A stretch of 14,257 nt of DNA, taken from positions 180 to 14,436 of the forward strand of contig DNGD01000071.1 of assembly GCA_003486725.1 (NCBI GenBank), given 5' to 3'. Source of the DNA: Rhodospirillaceae bacterium. Lineage in GTDB: Bacteria > Pseudomonadota > Alphaproteobacteria > UBA9219. A model generated the notes under the pieces. It did no database searches, was not told where the DNA came from, and saw only the letters and a program-made list of their open reading frames with translations. This document shows, piece after piece, positions 1 to 7,679 of the stretch (its first letter is position 1; the number at the start of each line of letters is the position of its first letter). The translations under genes and the position numbers were made by a program.

Positions 1-1373
1 ACGGTTTTGATCGCATCACCTTTATCGATACGCCGGGCCATGCTGCCTTTACCGAAATGCGCGCGCGCGGCGCGAATGTCACCGATATCGTGGTGTTAGT
101 GGTTGCCGCCGATGACGGCATCAAGCCGCAAACAATTGAAGCCATCCGTCATGCCAAGGCGGCGGGCGCCCCGATGATCGTCGCGATCAACAAATGCGAC
201 TTGCCAGCGGCGAACCCTGCCCGCGTGCGTCAGGAATTGCTCTCGCACGATGTGCAGGTTGAAGAAATGGGCGGCGATGTTCTCTCGGTCGAGATTTCGG
301 CCAAGAAGCGTACCGGTCTTGATAAACTGCAAGACGCGATCTTGCTGCAAGCCGAAATTCTTGATTTGAAATCCAACCCCGAACGCGCCGCCGAAGGTGC
401 TGTCGTCGAAGCCAAGATGGAAAAAGGCCGCGGCTCTGTCGCGACCGTTCTGGTTCAACGCGGCACGATCCGCGTGGGCGATATCTTTGTAGCTGGCGCC
501 GAATGGGGACGCGTTCGCGCCCTTATCAACGATCATGGCAAGAACGTTCCCGAGGCTGGCCCTGCCATGCCTGTCGAGATTATCGGTTTGAATGGTACGC
601 CTGTCGCAGGTGATGAGCTTTGCGTCGTGCCGTCTGAAAGCCGCGCCCGTGAGATCAGCGAATTCCGCATGCGCCGTCGCCGCGCGTTGGCTTCGGCCAC
701 CACACAACGCGGCTCGCTTGAGCAGATGATGGAGAACATCAAGGCCGGATCGGCCAAGGAGTTCGCTATTCTCATCAAGGCGGACGTGCATGGATCGGTC
801 GAGGCGCTCAAGACCGCACTTATCAAGCTTTCTGAAGACAATCTGGAAGTCAAAGTGCGCGTTTTGGATGCCGCTGTTGGTCCTGTCACAGAATCCGACG
901 TCACGCTGGCGAACGCTTCGCGCGGTCTGATTATCGGCTTTAACGTTCGTGCCAATCCGCAAGCCCGTGAAATGGCGAAGCGCGACGGCATTGAAATCCG
1001 TTACTACTCGATCATCTACAATGTCATCGATGATGTGAAGCTGGTTCTCTCCGGTATGCTTGCACCAGAACTTCGCGAGAAGTTCCTCGGCAACGCGCGT
1101 ATCCAACAGGTGTTCAACATCACCAAGGTTGGCAAGGTTGCAGGCTGTAAGGTTACCGAAGGTGTCGTCAAGCGCGGGGCTAAGGTTCGCTTGCTGCGCG
1201 ATGATGTTGTGATCCATGAAGGCTCGCTCAAGACGCTGAAACGCATGAAGGACGAAGTCAAGGAAGTGCGTGAAGGCTTTGAATGCGGTATGGCGTTCGA
1301 GAATTATGACAACATGCAGGCTAACGACGTCATTGAGTGCTTCGAGATCGAAGAAATCGCACGGACGTTGTAA
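1..1373 (+). CDS. infB: Translation initiation factor IF-2, C-terminal part (5' end outside window)
   Basis: IF-2 is the GTPase that brings initiator fMet-tRNA to the 30S subunit and promotes subunit joining in the cytoplasm. The reading frame is open from base 3, giving 456 residues before the TAA. The G-domain motifs are clear: DTPGH (G3) at bases 30-44, NKCD (G4) at about 190-201, and SAKK (G5) at about 298-309. The P-loop and N-terminal domains lie before the window. After the G domain come the beta-barrel domain, the IF-2 middle domain, and a C-terminal barrel containing [14 protein letters not shown] and ending EIEEIARTL, typical of the fMet-tRNA-binding end. It is followed by a LysE exporter and then rbfA, so it probably belongs to the nusA-infB-rbfA transcription unit. 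A 430-codon antisense frame runs across it (96-1388) but is a shadow. Identity is very secure; only the 5' truncation limits the entry. Confidence 0.98.
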   Translation, partial: GFDRITFIDTPGHAAFTEMRARGANVTDIVVLVVAADDGIKPQTIEAIRHAKAAGAPMIVAINKCDLPAANPARVRQELLSHDVQVEEMGGDVLSVEISAKKRTGLDKLQDAILLQAEILDLKSNPERAAEGAVVEAKMEKGRGSVATVLVQRGTIRVGDIFVAGAEWGRVRALINDHGKNVPEAGPAMPVEIIGLNGTPVAGDELCVVPSESRAREISEFRMRRRRALASATTQRGSLEQMMENIKAGSAKEFAILIKADVHGSVEALKTALIKLSEDNLEVKVRVLDAAVGPVTESDVTLANASRGLIIGFNVRANPQAREMAKRDGIEIRYYSIIYNVIDDVKLVLSGMLAPELREKFLGNARIQQVFNITKVGKVAGCKVTEGVVKRGAKVRLLRDDVVIHEGSLKTLKRMKDEVKEVREGFECGMAFENYDNMQANDVIECFEIEEIARTL

Positions 1374-1385
1374 GAGGGTGTTCAT

Positions 1386-1410
1386 CATTCGGAGGCGTCG
1401 CCTTCGAATG
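1386..1410 (+). other. Intergenic 25-nt near-perfect palindrome (hairpin) between infB and the LysE-type gene
   Basis: CATTCGGAGGCG and CGCCTTCGAATG are inverted around a single T at 1398. The only departure from perfect pairing is one G-T wobble (1392/1404). It sits 13 bases after the infB stop and directly before the GGAGGGGG ribosome binding site (starting at about 1410) of the next gene. No T-run follows, so it is not a normal intrinsic terminator. It could be a transcript-processing or stability hairpin, an attenuating structure near the start codon, a protein-binding palindrome, or a member of a dispersed palindromic repeat family. The structure is seen directly; the role is unknown. 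Confidence 0.6.
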
Positions 1411-1424
1411 GAGGGGGTAAAGAC

Positions 1425-2075
1425 GTGAGCGAGCTTTCAATCTATTTCGTCCAGTGGATGACGTTGGTGGCTGTGTTTTCGCTGGCTGTTATTTCTCCAG
1501 GGCCTGATTTTGTTGTCGCCGTACGCAATTCGGTTGCCCATTCACGTCGTGCCGGACTTTTTACGGCGCTGGGTTTTGGCCTCAGCATCCTTGTCCATGT
1601 GAGTTATACCGTGGCGGGGATTGCGGCGCTGATCGCACAATCGATCTTGCTTTTTAATGTGATCAAATATGCCGGTGCGGCCTATCTGATTTATCTTGGC
1701 ATTCAGGCTCTACGCTCTCGCGGTATGGGGAAGGCGGCGGTTGATCATGCGCTCAACGCCGAGAAGAAAAGCCGTATGAGCGATAAAGCGGCGTTAAGTT
1801 CCGGTTTCCTGACGAATGTTTTGAACCCCAAGGCGACGCTCTTTTTTCTGGCCATTTTCAGCCAGATTATCCGGATTGATACGCCTGTGGTTTGGATGGT
1901 TGTTTATGGCCTGACGTGCAGTTTTATCATCACGGGTTGGTTTAGCCTTGTGGCTTTTGTTTTGACGCAAGCGCGGGTTAGGAATGCCTTTTTAAAGGCC
2001 ACAAAATGGATTGATCGTGGGTGCGGCCTTGTTTTGGTCGCATTGGGGGTCAAAGTTGCGTTATCAGCGAAGTAG
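1425..2075 (+). CDS. LysE/RhtB-family amino-acid exporter
   Basis: Predicted inner-membrane protein of 216 residues, the normal length for the LysE/RhtB superfamily of amino-acid and homoserine-lactone exporters. The family signature SPGPD is at residues 24-28, after the first hydrophobic helix. NPKATLFF, at about residues 134-141, matches the conserved NPK segment before the fourth helix. About six membrane segments can be seen, with a hydrophilic loop around residues 98-122. The start is GTG at 1425, chosen because GGAGGGGG ends about 8 bases upstream and no in-frame ATG fits better. It lies between infB and rbfA, only 12 bp before rbfA, so it is probably cotranscribed with these translation genes, which is not their usual partner. 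The substrate cannot be predicted from sequence; members export basic amino acids, threonine, homoserine or other small amines. Family assignment is confident, specificity is not. Confidence 0.93.
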   Translation: MSELSIYFVQWMTLVAVFSLAVISPGPDFVVAVRNSVAHSRRAGLFTALGFGLSILVHVSYTVAGIAALIAQSILLFNVIKYAGAAYLIYLGIQALRSRGMGKAAVDHALNAEKKSRMSDKAALSSGFLTNVLNPKATLFFLAIFSQIIRIDTPVVWMVVYGLTCSFIITGWFSLVAFVLTQARVRNAFLKATKWIDRGCGLVLVALGVKVALSAK

Positions 2076-2087
2076 GACCAGAGGATT

Positions 2088-2498
2088 ATGAGAACACAAA
2101 GACAATTGAAGGTTGGGGAAGAAATCCGGCATGCGCTCGCGATGCTGTTTCAGCGCGGCGATGTGCCGTGGCCACGCGAGTTTAACCCGCCGCTCGTGAC
2201 AATCTCTGAAGTACAGATCAGCCCCGATTTGCAAAACGCCACCGCATTCTTCACGGTGATGGGCGAGGGCGCGCCTGAGCAAGATGTGCGCCGTACGCTG
2301 AACAAAATCGCCGGCTTTTTCCGTCACGAGATTGCCAAGACCGTGCGCCTGCGCCTGACGCCCAAGCTGGACTTTAAAGTTGATAACAGTTTTGAGTACG
2401 CCAGCAAGATCGAGAGTCTTTTGAATAATCCCGCCGTCGCCAAGGATTTGCGCGACTATGAGCCTTCTGTGCCGCCAGAGGAAGATGACGCGTTATAG
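2088..2498 (+). CDS. rbfA: Ribosome-binding factor A
   Basis: RbfA is a small KH-fold protein that binds the 30S subunit and helps mature the 5' end of 16S rRNA, important in the cold. The 136-residue product has the family's normal length and landmarks: an N-terminal basic [17 protein letters not shown], a central [23 protein letters not shown], then [37 protein letters not shown] at about residues 80-110. The start ATG has AGAGGA about 5 bases upstream. It follows the exporter gene by 12 bp. In many proteobacteria truB and rpsO follow rbfA; here the next gene is tgt on the opposite strand, overlapping the last 6 bp, so rbfA ends its unit. No stem-loop terminator is visible at this junction. 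Confidence 0.96.
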   Translation: MRTQRQLKVGEEIRHALAMLFQRGDVPWPREFNPPLVTISEVQISPDLQNATAFFTVMGEGAPEQDVRRTLNKIAGFFRHEIAKTVRLRLTPKLDFKVDNSFEYASKIESLLNNPAVAKDLRDYEPSVPPEEDDAL

Positions 2499-3620
2499 CG
2501 CCTCCACGTCTCCCAGGGCCTGATCGGCTGTGAATTTTGCTGCGAAGTCTGTCATCGTGCCCGCCTCGATCGTGCTGCGGATATCCTTCATCAACATCTG
2601 ATAATAATGCAGATTATGTTGCGTCAGCAGCATGGGGCCAAGGATCTCTTCGCACCGGAACAAATGATGCAAGTAAGCGCGTGAATAGCTTTGGCAGGTC
2701 GCGCAGGTGCAACGCTCATCCAGAGGCCTGGCATCCGCCGCATGCCGCGCATTCTTGATATTGATCTGCCCGCGATGGGTATAGCCGCGCCCCGTGCGCC
2801 CTGCACGCGTCGGCATCACGCAATCAAACATATCGATCCCGCGCATGACGCTGCCGACGATATCCGAAGGCGTGCCGACGCCCATCAAATAGCGGGGCTT
2901 TTCTGACGGAACCAGCGGCATGGTGAAATCGAGCACGCGGAACATTTCTTCCTGTCCCTCGCCGACCGCAAGGCCGCCGATGCCAAACCCGTCAAAGCCG
3001 ATGTCGGCCAACGCCTTCACGGACTCCGCGCGGAGGTCTTCATAGGTGCTGCCCTGCACGATGCCGAACAGGCCATAGCCCTCGCGCTTCTTGAACGCCT
3101 CGCGGCAACGCTTGGCCCAGCGCATAGAACGGCGCATGGACTCGGCGGCGACTTCATGCGTGGCCGGATGCGGCGTGCATTCGTCGAGCGCCATCGTGAT
3201 ATTGCTATCCAGCAAATGCTGGATTTCCATGGAACGTTCAGGCGTCAGTTCGTGCTTGCTGCCGTCCACATGGGATTGGAACGTCACGCCTTCCTCGGTG
3301 AGCTTGCGAAGTCCCGCAAGCGACATGACCTGAAAGCCGCCGCTGTCGGTAACGATGGGGTCTTGCCAGTTCATGAATTTGTGGAGACCACCCAGCGCGG
3401 CGACGCGCTCGGGCGAGGGGCGCAGCATTAAATGATAGGTGTTGCAGATCGCCAATTCCGCACCCGTGGCTTTCACGGCATCAACGGTCATAGCCTTAAC
3501 GGTCGCGGCGGTTGCGGTCGCCATAAAAGTCGGCGTTTCAAAGGTGCCATGCGCTGTTGTGACGCGCCCGCGTCTTGCGGAACCATCGGTCTTTTGCAGG
3601 TCGAAAGAGAAGGCTGTCAT
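2493..3620 (-). CDS. tgt: Queuine/preQ1 tRNA-ribosyltransferase (tRNA-guanine transglycosylase)
   Basis: Tgt exchanges guanine 34 in the anticodon of tRNAs with GUN anticodons (Asp, Asn, His, Tyr) for the queuosine precursor preQ1. The 375-residue protein has the usual bacterial length. TDSGGFQ at residues 91-97 holds the general acid/base Asp92. GIGGLAVGE at 213-221 lines the base pocket. FDCVMPTR at 265-272 contains nucleophile Asp266. The zinc site CxCxxC is at residues 304, 306 and 309, with His335 as fourth ligand. All catalytic residues are present, so the enzyme should be active. The ATG overlaps the queA stop in an ATGA arrangement (3617-3620), a sign of translational coupling. The 3' end overlaps convergent rbfA by 6 bp. 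Identity is very secure. Confidence 0.98.
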   Translation of the reverse strand: MTAFSFDLQKTDGSARRGRVTTAHGTFETPTFMATATAATVKAMTVDAVKATGAELAICNTYHLMLRPSPERVAALGGLHKFMNWQDPIVTDSGGFQVMSLAGLRKLTEEGVTFQSHVDGSKHELTPERSMEIQHLLDSNITMALDECTPHPATHEVAAESMRRSMRWAKRCREAFKKREGYGLFGIVQGSTYEDLRAESVKALADIGFDGFGIGGLAVGEGQEEMFRVLDFTMPLVPSEKPRYLMGVGTPSDIVGSVMRGIDMFDCVMPTRAGRTGRGYTHRGQINIKNARHAADARPLDERCTCATCQSYSRAYLHHLFRCEEILGPMLLTQHNLHYYQMLMKDIRSTIEAGTMTDFAAKFTADQALGDVEAL

Positions 3621-4681
3621 GGTTCTTTTTCCAATAAACTGGCGTCGCCATAGGAGTAAAAGCGATAGGCGTTGTCAATAGCGTGGCGGTACGCGTCGCG
3701 CATGTTATCCAATCCCGCAAGTGCGCTGACAAGCATAAAAAGCGTCGATTTCGGCAAATGGAAGTTGGTGATCATCGCATCTATGGCGCGGAAGCGGTAG
3801 CCGGGGGTGATGAAAATCGAGGTTTCGCCGCAAAACGGATGCAGAACGCCGTTTTCATCTGCCGCGCTTTCAAGGAGGCGGAGGGAGGTTGTGCCCACAG
3901 CCACAATACGGCGGCCTTCGGCTTTGGCCTTGTTGATCGTAGCGGCAACGGGTGCTGTGATCTCGCCCCACTCGGCATGCATGACGTGATCGGCGACGCG
4001 CTCGGTTTTGACGGGCAGGAATGTCCCCGCGCCAACATGAAGGGTGACGTGCGCACGCTCAATTCCTTTCGCCTCCAGCTTGGCAAACAGCTCTGGCGTG
4101 AAATGCAGGCCAGCGGTGGGGGCGGCGACGGCGCCCTCGCGTTTCGCATAGACGGTTTGGTAGCGCGTGCGGTCTTCTAGCGTGTCGCCAGCAGGACGTT
4201 TGATGTAGGGTGGCAAAGGTACGTGCCCATGCTGGTGCAGCAATGTGAACAGGACTTCGCGGGGTGCGTTGAAGCGGATCAGAATTTCGCCGCCTTCGCA
4301 TTTTTCGGTGATGGTCGCGGTGAAGTTATCCGCGAAGATAATCTCGTCCCCGGCGCGTAGACGCTTGCCCGGACGCGCAAGAGCGGACCAAGTTTGCGGT
4401 TGATCCCGCTCTTCCTTATTCAGCATCACCTCGACCTTCACAACGCCGCGTTGGCCAAAGAGACGCGCAGGGATCACGCGCGTGTCGTTGATGACGAGAA
4501 GATCGCCCTCACGTAGCAAATCGGGAAGGTCATAAACGTGATGATCGCCAAGAGTTGCGCCGCGTACATGCAAAAGCCGCGCATGATCGCGCGGCTCGAC
4601 GGGCAAGGCAGCGATGCGGTCTTCAGGCAAAAGAAAATCGAAATCGGCCAATTGCCAATCGGGGGGAGGGGGGTGTGTCAT
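3617..4681 (-). CDS. queA: S-adenosylmethionine:tRNA ribosyltransferase-isomerase
   Basis: QueA transfers and isomerises the ribosyl part of SAM onto preQ1 in tRNA to give epoxyqueuosine, the step after Tgt. The 354-residue protein begins with the family's core [25 protein letters not shown] at about residues 13-37. [15 protein letters not shown] follows at about 60-74. [13 protein letters not shown] and [13 protein letters not shown] appear in the middle. The C-terminal part has [16 protein letters not shown] and the ending [12 protein letters not shown], all typical of QueA. No strong Shine-Dalgarno sequence lies directly before the ATG, but the upstream surface-antigen gene ends only 9 bp earlier, so translation may rely on coupling to it. 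The queA stop overlaps the tgt start, making queA-tgt one unit. Confidence in identity is very high. Confidence 0.98.
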   Translation of the reverse strand: MTHPPPPDWQLADFDFLLPEDRIAALPVEPRDHARLLHVRGATLGDHHVYDLPDLLREGDLLVINDTRVIPARLFGQRGVVKVEVMLNKEERDQPQTWSALARPGKRLRAGDEIIFADNFTATITEKCEGGEILIRFNAPREVLFTLLHQHGHVPLPPYIKRPAGDTLEDRTRYQTVYAKREGAVAAPTAGLHFTPELFAKLEAKGIERAHVTLHVGAGTFLPVKTERVADHVMHAEWGEITAPVAATINKAKAEGRRIVAVGTTSLRLLESAADENGVLHPFCGETSIFITPGYRFRAIDAMITNFHLPKSTLFMLVSALAGLDNMRDAYRHAIDNAYRFYSYGDASLLEKEP

Positions 4682-4690
4682 AAAAGGCTT

Positions 4691-5251
4691 TTACTGCTCG
4701 ATTTGCCAAGTGCCATCGGGACGCAGGCATGCGGTACCATAGCTCTCGTGACTTTGTCCATCAATGCGTACAGTTTGTGTAAACTCGCGGCAATGACGCC
4801 CTTGGCGACGCTGATGGCCGTTCGGCATGGGCCCGACATAGCCACCTTCTACCAAAACAGTTTGACGGGGGGAATAGTATTCCACGGCACCCGGACGGAC
4901 ATAAACAACATCGCGTACCGGCTCACCTTGATATTCGTATGGAGCGACATAGGTCTGCTGTGGGCTATAGGGTTCGTAATAGGTGTTATAAGTCGGAACG
5001 CCGCGTGAGTAATAGGCCGCATCGGCGCGATCCAGCGAACGGCCTACACTGTTGCCCATCATGCCGCCCAAGAAAACGCCAGCCCCCGTGGCTGCGAGCT
5101 GACCATCGCCTTTGCCAAACTGACTGCCGAGCAACCCGCCCATCGCCGCGCCGACGCCAGTGCCCCAAAAAGTTTTATCGCCAGCATGCGCTGGCGTTGT
5201 GATGCTGATCGTCAATAAGATCAGAAAGAAGAATGCAGACGTTTTTTTCAT
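4691..5251 (-). CDS. Exported glycine-zipper protein, 17 kDa surface-antigen-like
   Basis: Predicted exported envelope protein of 186 residues. Residues 1-23 form a Sec signal peptide (KK, then a hydrophobic FFFLILLTISITTP core, ending AHA before Gly24). There is no lipobox cysteine, so it is likely cut by signal peptidase I and not lipidated, unlike the classical rickettsial 17 kDa lipoprotein. Residues 30-72 are rich in spaced glycines (GTGVGAAMGGLLG, GAGVFLGGMMGNSVG), the glycine-zipper pattern of the 17 kDa/RT0821 family. A Tyr/Pro-rich linker (about 80-135) follows. The C-terminal block has CREF (Cys154) and YGTACLRPDGTW (Cys175), a family hallmark, and the two cysteines could form a disulfide in the periplasm. 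It is the first gene of the operon with queA and tgt, 9 bp before queA. The exact function of the family is unclear; an outer-membrane structural role is usually inferred. Confidence 0.85.
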   Translation of the reverse strand: MKKTSAFFFLILLTISITTPAHAGDKTFWGTGVGAAMGGLLGSQFGKGDGQLAATGAGVFLGGMMGNSVGRSLDRADAAYYSRGVPTYNTYYEPYSPQQTYVAPYEYQGEPVRDVVYVRPGAVEYYSPRQTVLVEGGYVGPMPNGHQRRQGRHCREFTQTVRIDGQSHESYGTACLRPDGTWQIEQ

Positions 5252-5281
5252 AGGGCACCTGTTAGGCTAATACTCTTGTAC

Positions 5282-5394
5282 CATAAACTTGACCTGTGGC
5301 AAAACTGGGGCAATTTATGCGCCTTTTATGGGATAAATAAAGCTTTTCTTCATAAAGCATAAACCATATCTTCACGCCCCTCCTTTATGGTTAA
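5282..5394. promoter_or_regulatory. Divergent intergenic control region with six CATAAA/TTTATG hexamers
   Basis: This is the 174-bp gap between the divergent surface-antigen/queA/tgt and scoAB units. CATAAA occurs at 5282-5287, 5351-5356 and 5358-5363. Its reverse complement TTTATG occurs at 5314-5319, 5325-5330 and 5384-5389. The 5325 and 5351 copies face each other as an inverted pair around AAAGCTTT, and the 5314 and 5325 copies are one helical turn (11 bp) apart. The last copy runs into ATGGTTAA (5387-5394), the reverse complement of the CtrA-type octamer TTAACCAT. Promoters for both directions must lie here, but I see no clear consensus -35/-10 pair. Repeated spaced half-sites suggest an operator for a dimeric regulator; the regulator is unknown. 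Confidence 0.45.
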
Positions 5395-5425
5395 GCCCGT
5401 CAATATTCCATAAGGAGGAACCAAA

Positions 5426-6124
5426 ATGGGTAAGGTTTATAATGATGCCAGTGAAGCGCTGAAAGACGTCCTGCGCGACGGCATGTCGATTGCTGTCGGC
5501 GGTTTCGGCATCTGTGGCATCCCCGAACATTGCCTGCGCACCATTGCCGAGTCGGGGGTAAAAGACCTGACGATCGTCAGCATTACCGCCCATATCGATG
5601 GCTATGGCATTGGGCAATTGCTGGATAACGGGCAGGTCAAAAAGGTTATTGGTTCGTATCTGGGCGAAAACAACAATTTTGCGCAGCTTTATATCACCGG
5701 CAAGCTTGAGGTCGAGTTTAACCCTCAGGGCACTCTGGCCGAGCGCATGCGCGCGGGCGGTGCGGGCATCGCTGGTTTCTATACGCGCGTCGGCGTGGAC
5801 ACGATTGTCAGCGAAGGCAAAGAGGTTCGCGAAATGGATGGCCGTCGCTGGGTTTTGGAAAAGGGCATCACGACTGATCTGTCTCTTGTCAAAGCGTGGA
5901 AGGGTGATGATGAAGGTAACCTTATCTATCGCAAGACAGCACGAAACATTAATCCGCAAGTCGCAACCTGCAGCAAGATGACGATTGCCGAAGTGGAGGA
6001 ACTTGTCCCCGCCGGTCAGATCGACCCCGATCACATCGTAACGCAAGGTATCTATGTGCAGCGTATTTTTAAAGGCAATGCCTTTGAAAAACGTATTGAA
6101 CGCACCACAACGCGCAGCGCCTAA
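5426..6124 (+). CDS. scoA: 3-oxoacid (succinyl-CoA:acetoacetate) CoA-transferase, subunit A
   Basis: Subunit A of the heterodimeric enzyme that moves CoA from succinyl-CoA to acetoacetate, allowing acetoacetate from ketone bodies or polyhydroxybutyrate to enter acetyl-CoA metabolism in the cytoplasm. The 232-residue protein has the CoA-transferase signature DGMSIAVGGFGICGIP at residues 18-33. It also shows LGENNNFAQLYITGKLEVEF and GTLAERMRAGGAGIAGFYTRVGVDT, typical of the alpha subunit. The start has a near-ideal AAGGAGGA (5412-5419) about 6 bases upstream. scoB follows after 17 bp with its own ribosome binding site. The pair is a complete two-gene operon. An atoD-like acetate CoA-transferase subunit is the main alternative, but the sequence pattern fits ScoA better. 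Confidence 0.95.
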   Translation: MGKVYNDASEALKDVLRDGMSIAVGGFGICGIPEHCLRTIAESGVKDLTIVSITAHIDGYGIGQLLDNGQVKKVIGSYLGENNNFAQLYITGKLEVEFNPQGTLAERMRAGGAGIAGFYTRVGVDTIVSEGKEVREMDGRRWVLEKGITTDLSLVKAWKGDDEGNLIYRKTARNINPQVATCSKMTIAEVEELVPAGQIDPDHIVTQGIYVQRIFKGNAFEKRIERTTTRSA

Positions 6125-6141
6125 TTTAAAGGAGAACAAAC

Positions 6142-6783
6142 ATGGCTTGGACTCGTGAAGAAATGGCGCAACAAGCGGCCAAAGAACTACAAGACGGTTT
6201 TTATGTGAATCTTGGGATTGGTATTCCGACGCTGGTTTCCAACTACATCCCAGAGGGCATGCATGTCGTCCTGGAAAGCGAAAACGGTATGCTGGGAACG
6301 GGGCCATTCCCTTTGCCGGAAGATGTCGATGGCGATCTGGTGAATGCCAGTAAGCAAACGGTGACGATGCTTCCCTATGGCTCTTATTTTAGCAGTGCGG
6401 AATCGTTCGCGATGATCCGTGGTGGCCATGTGGATCTGGCCATTCTGGGCGCAATGGAAGTCTCGGAAACAGGCGATATCGCAAACTGGATGGTGCCCGG
6501 TAAAATCGTCAAGGGCATGGGCGGCGCGATGGATCTTGTATCCGGCGTGCGCCGCGTAATCGTGTGTATGGAACATTGCTCGAAAGACGGAGAGAGCAAG
6601 ATCCGCAAGAAATGCACGCTGCCGCTAACGGGCTCGGGTATGGTGCGCCATGTGATCACCGATATTGCCGAGTTTGAATATGATCCTGAAACAGGCCTGA
6701 TCCTGACCAACATTTGCGCCGGCGTGACGCAAGACGAGGTCCGCGCGAAAACCGAAGCAAGCTATAAGGTCGGCTTGCAATAA
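6142..6783 (+). CDS. scoB: 3-oxoacid (succinyl-CoA:acetoacetate) CoA-transferase, subunit B
   Basis: Catalytic subunit B, 213 residues, which pairs with ScoA. It has the nucleotide-binding-like [19 protein letters not shown] at about residues 19-37. The active-site motif [10 protein letters not shown] is at residues 46-55, in which Glu47 is the residue that forms the enzyme-CoA thioester in this family. Further typical segments are [15 protein letters not shown] and [18 protein letters not shown]. The RBS AAAGGAGA lies at 6128-6135, 6 bases before the ATG. A strong intrinsic terminator begins 29 bp after the stop, ending the scoAB unit. All family landmarks are intact, so the enzyme should be functional. 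Confidence 0.96.
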   Translation: MAWTREEMAQQAAKELQDGFYVNLGIGIPTLVSNYIPEGMHVVLESENGMLGTGPFPLPEDVDGDLVNASKQTVTMLPYGSYFSSAESFAMIRGGHVDLAILGAMEVSETGDIANWMVPGKIVKGMGGAMDLVSGVRRVIVCMEHCSKDGESKIRKKCTLPLTGSGMVRHVITDIAEFEYDPETGLILTNICAGVTQDEVRAKTEASYKVGLQ

Positions 6784-6812
6784 ACAATTGCTTGTTAAGA
6801 AAACAGTCGAAG

Positions 6813-6846
6813 AACGCCGGAAGGGAAACCTCTCCGGCGTTTTTTT
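6813..6846 (+). terminator. Intrinsic terminator after scoB (copy 1 of a repeated terminator)
   Basis: AACGCCGGA (6813-6821) pairs with TCCGGCGTT (6833-6841). The stem continues inside as AGG/CCT with a GAAA tetraloop (6825-6828) and a single bulged C at 6832. Seven Ts follow the stem's GGCG (6840-6846). This is a textbook rho-independent terminator. A nearly identical hairpin closes the second small gene at 8052-8089. Confidence 0.93.
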
Positions 6847-6935
6847 CTGCGTTAACTAAATTATCTCCGGATTACCTGATCGCTATGTTAATATCCCAGT
6901 ACCGGGTGTTCAGCTTATTTCTTGCGGAGAGGGAA

Positions 6936-7514
6936 ATGGCAGAGACTGAGAAAGAGAGAAGCTTTTTCAAAAAAACAGTCCTGTGCGCTGGCGTGGTGTG
7001 TTTCGGTTTCGTTGCTTTGAATGGCCTGGCTTGGGTCGCGCGCAGCTTTGATACGATGGAAAACTATCAACGCGCTGCGCTAAAAGCCTGTACCCGAAAA
7101 TCGACGGCTCAATACAGCGCTTGTCTTGGCAACAAGATTTTCCAGTACACCACATCAATGGCGAATAGGGTGACGATAAGCGCCCTCCATGCTTTGTATG
7201 CCCAAGCGCCTGTCTTGATCCAGAAAATGTCTGCGTTTAATGATAAGGGTGAAGAGAGAAAAGAACGCGAGAGCTGGTATTATAAAAGTGAGCAAAGCCC
7301 TTCTGACACCGTCATGGATATAGCGGGGCCAGCCGACGACGAAGATATTATAACTGACGGTTGTATAGAAGAGCCAAGGCCGCTCGTGCTTGACGCCTCG
7401 CGGCGCGTCAGTGACACCAAAGCGCGAATAGTAACTTGTTCTGAGCCGCCAACCACCCCCACAATGTATGCCGGTAAGAGCAAAATCGAGCCGATGGCAT
7501 CGCCACGATTTTAA
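6936..7514 (+). CDS. Small membrane-anchored protein of unknown function (paralogue 1)
   Basis: I do not recognise this 192-residue protein. It has a charged N-terminus (KERSFFKK), one hydrophobic segment at about residues 14-35 containing LNGLAWVA, then a region with Cys52 and Cys63 and a second mildly hydrophobic stretch (about 75-96, MANRVTISALHALYAQAPVLI). It ends in a hydrophilic, acidic and proline-bearing tail from about residue 100 with two more cysteines. The start at 6936 was chosen because GGAGAGGG precedes it. An in-frame TTG at 6792 would place the scoB terminator inside the gene, and ATG 6885 has no RBS. Residues 12-97 resemble the downstream protein at 7680-8027: KT(V/I), LNG(L/F)AW, a two-cysteine segment, then TT and a hydrophobic stretch. 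The tail is absent from that paralogue. It may be anchored in the inner membrane with most of the chain outside. Confidence 0.65.
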   Translation: MAETEKERSFFKKTVLCAGVVCFGFVALNGLAWVARSFDTMENYQRAALKACTRKSTAQYSACLGNKIFQYTTSMANRVTISALHALYAQAPVLIQKMSAFNDKGEERKERESWYYKSEQSPSDTVMDIAGPADDEDIITDGCIEEPRPLVLDASRRVSDTKARIVTCSEPPTTPTMYAGKSKIEPMASPRF

Positions 7515-7559
7515 ACACGTGCCTCATAAAGGTGTGTCGTTTCGAATGATCCTGAAAAG

Positions 7560-7589
7560 GCCGAAGTAGAAAAACCTTGAGGCGTTTTT
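7560..7589 (+). terminator. Weak, decayed terminator-like hairpin (copy 2)
   Basis: GCC-g-AAG (7560-7566) can pair with CTT-ga-GGC (7576-7583) around a 9-base A-rich loop, followed by G and five Ts (7585-7589). The sequence around it (AAG, AAACCT, GGCGTTTTT, TGCGTTAAC) lines up with the strong terminators at 6813 and 8052, but the GC-rich stem has lost most of its pairing. It probably terminates weakly or not at all, so the first small gene may be read through into the second. Confidence 0.45.
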
Positions 7590-7596
7590 GTGTGCG

Positions 7597-7604
7597 TTAA
7601 CCAT
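7597..7604 (+). promoter_or_regulatory. CtrA-type octamer TTAACCAT upstream of paralogue 2
   Basis: An exact TTAACCAT lies 75 bp before the ATG at 7680. In Caulobacter and relatives this octamer is, as I recall, associated with CtrA-regulated promoters beside the longer TTAA-N7-TTAA form. The equivalent position before paralogue 1 reads TTAACTAA (6852-6859), a 6 of 8 match. Binding is inferred, not shown. Confidence 0.35.
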
Positions 7605-7634
7605 AATTTTGAAGAATTAGTTTCATGGAGGCTG

Positions 7635-7645
7635 TGGTATAAAAT
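7635..7645 (+). promoter_or_regulatory. Candidate extended -10 promoter for paralogue 2
   Basis: TGGTATAAAAT has the extended -10 form TGn followed by TATAAA, 35-40 bp before the ATG at 7680. No convincing -35 hexamer stands at the normal 16-18 bp distance, which is compatible with an extended -10 or an activator-dependent promoter. The TTAACCAT octamer lies about 30 bp upstream of it. Confidence 0.35.
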
Positions 7646-7679
7646 CGCTTCAGTTAAACAGCTAATTAGGATCAAGACT

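Noticed and set aside
96..1388. 430-codon open frame on the minus strand opposite infB
   Set aside because: The plus strand is unmistakably infB. The antisense frame follows from its codon bias, shows no recognisable domain, and is Cys/His-rich as expected from a shadow frame.
5288..5318. TTGACC followed by an AT-rich stretch as a sigma-70 promoter for scoAB
   Set aside because: No acceptable -10 hexamer occurs at 16-18 bp, and the site is over 100 bp from the gene.
5372..6307. 311-codon minus-strand frame across scoA and the start of scoB
   Set aside because: It is antisense to two well-supported genes and resembles no protein family.
6792..6935. Upstream TTG or ATG 6885 starts for the first small gene
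   Set aside because: The TTG start would translate through the scoB terminator. ATG 6885 lacks an RBS, while ATG 6936 has GGAGAGGG and aligns in spacing with the paralogue's start.
7590..7679. GTG 7590 start for the second small gene
   Set aside because: It lies in the T-run of the preceding terminator-like tail. ATG 7680 has a fair RBS and fits the paralogue alignment.
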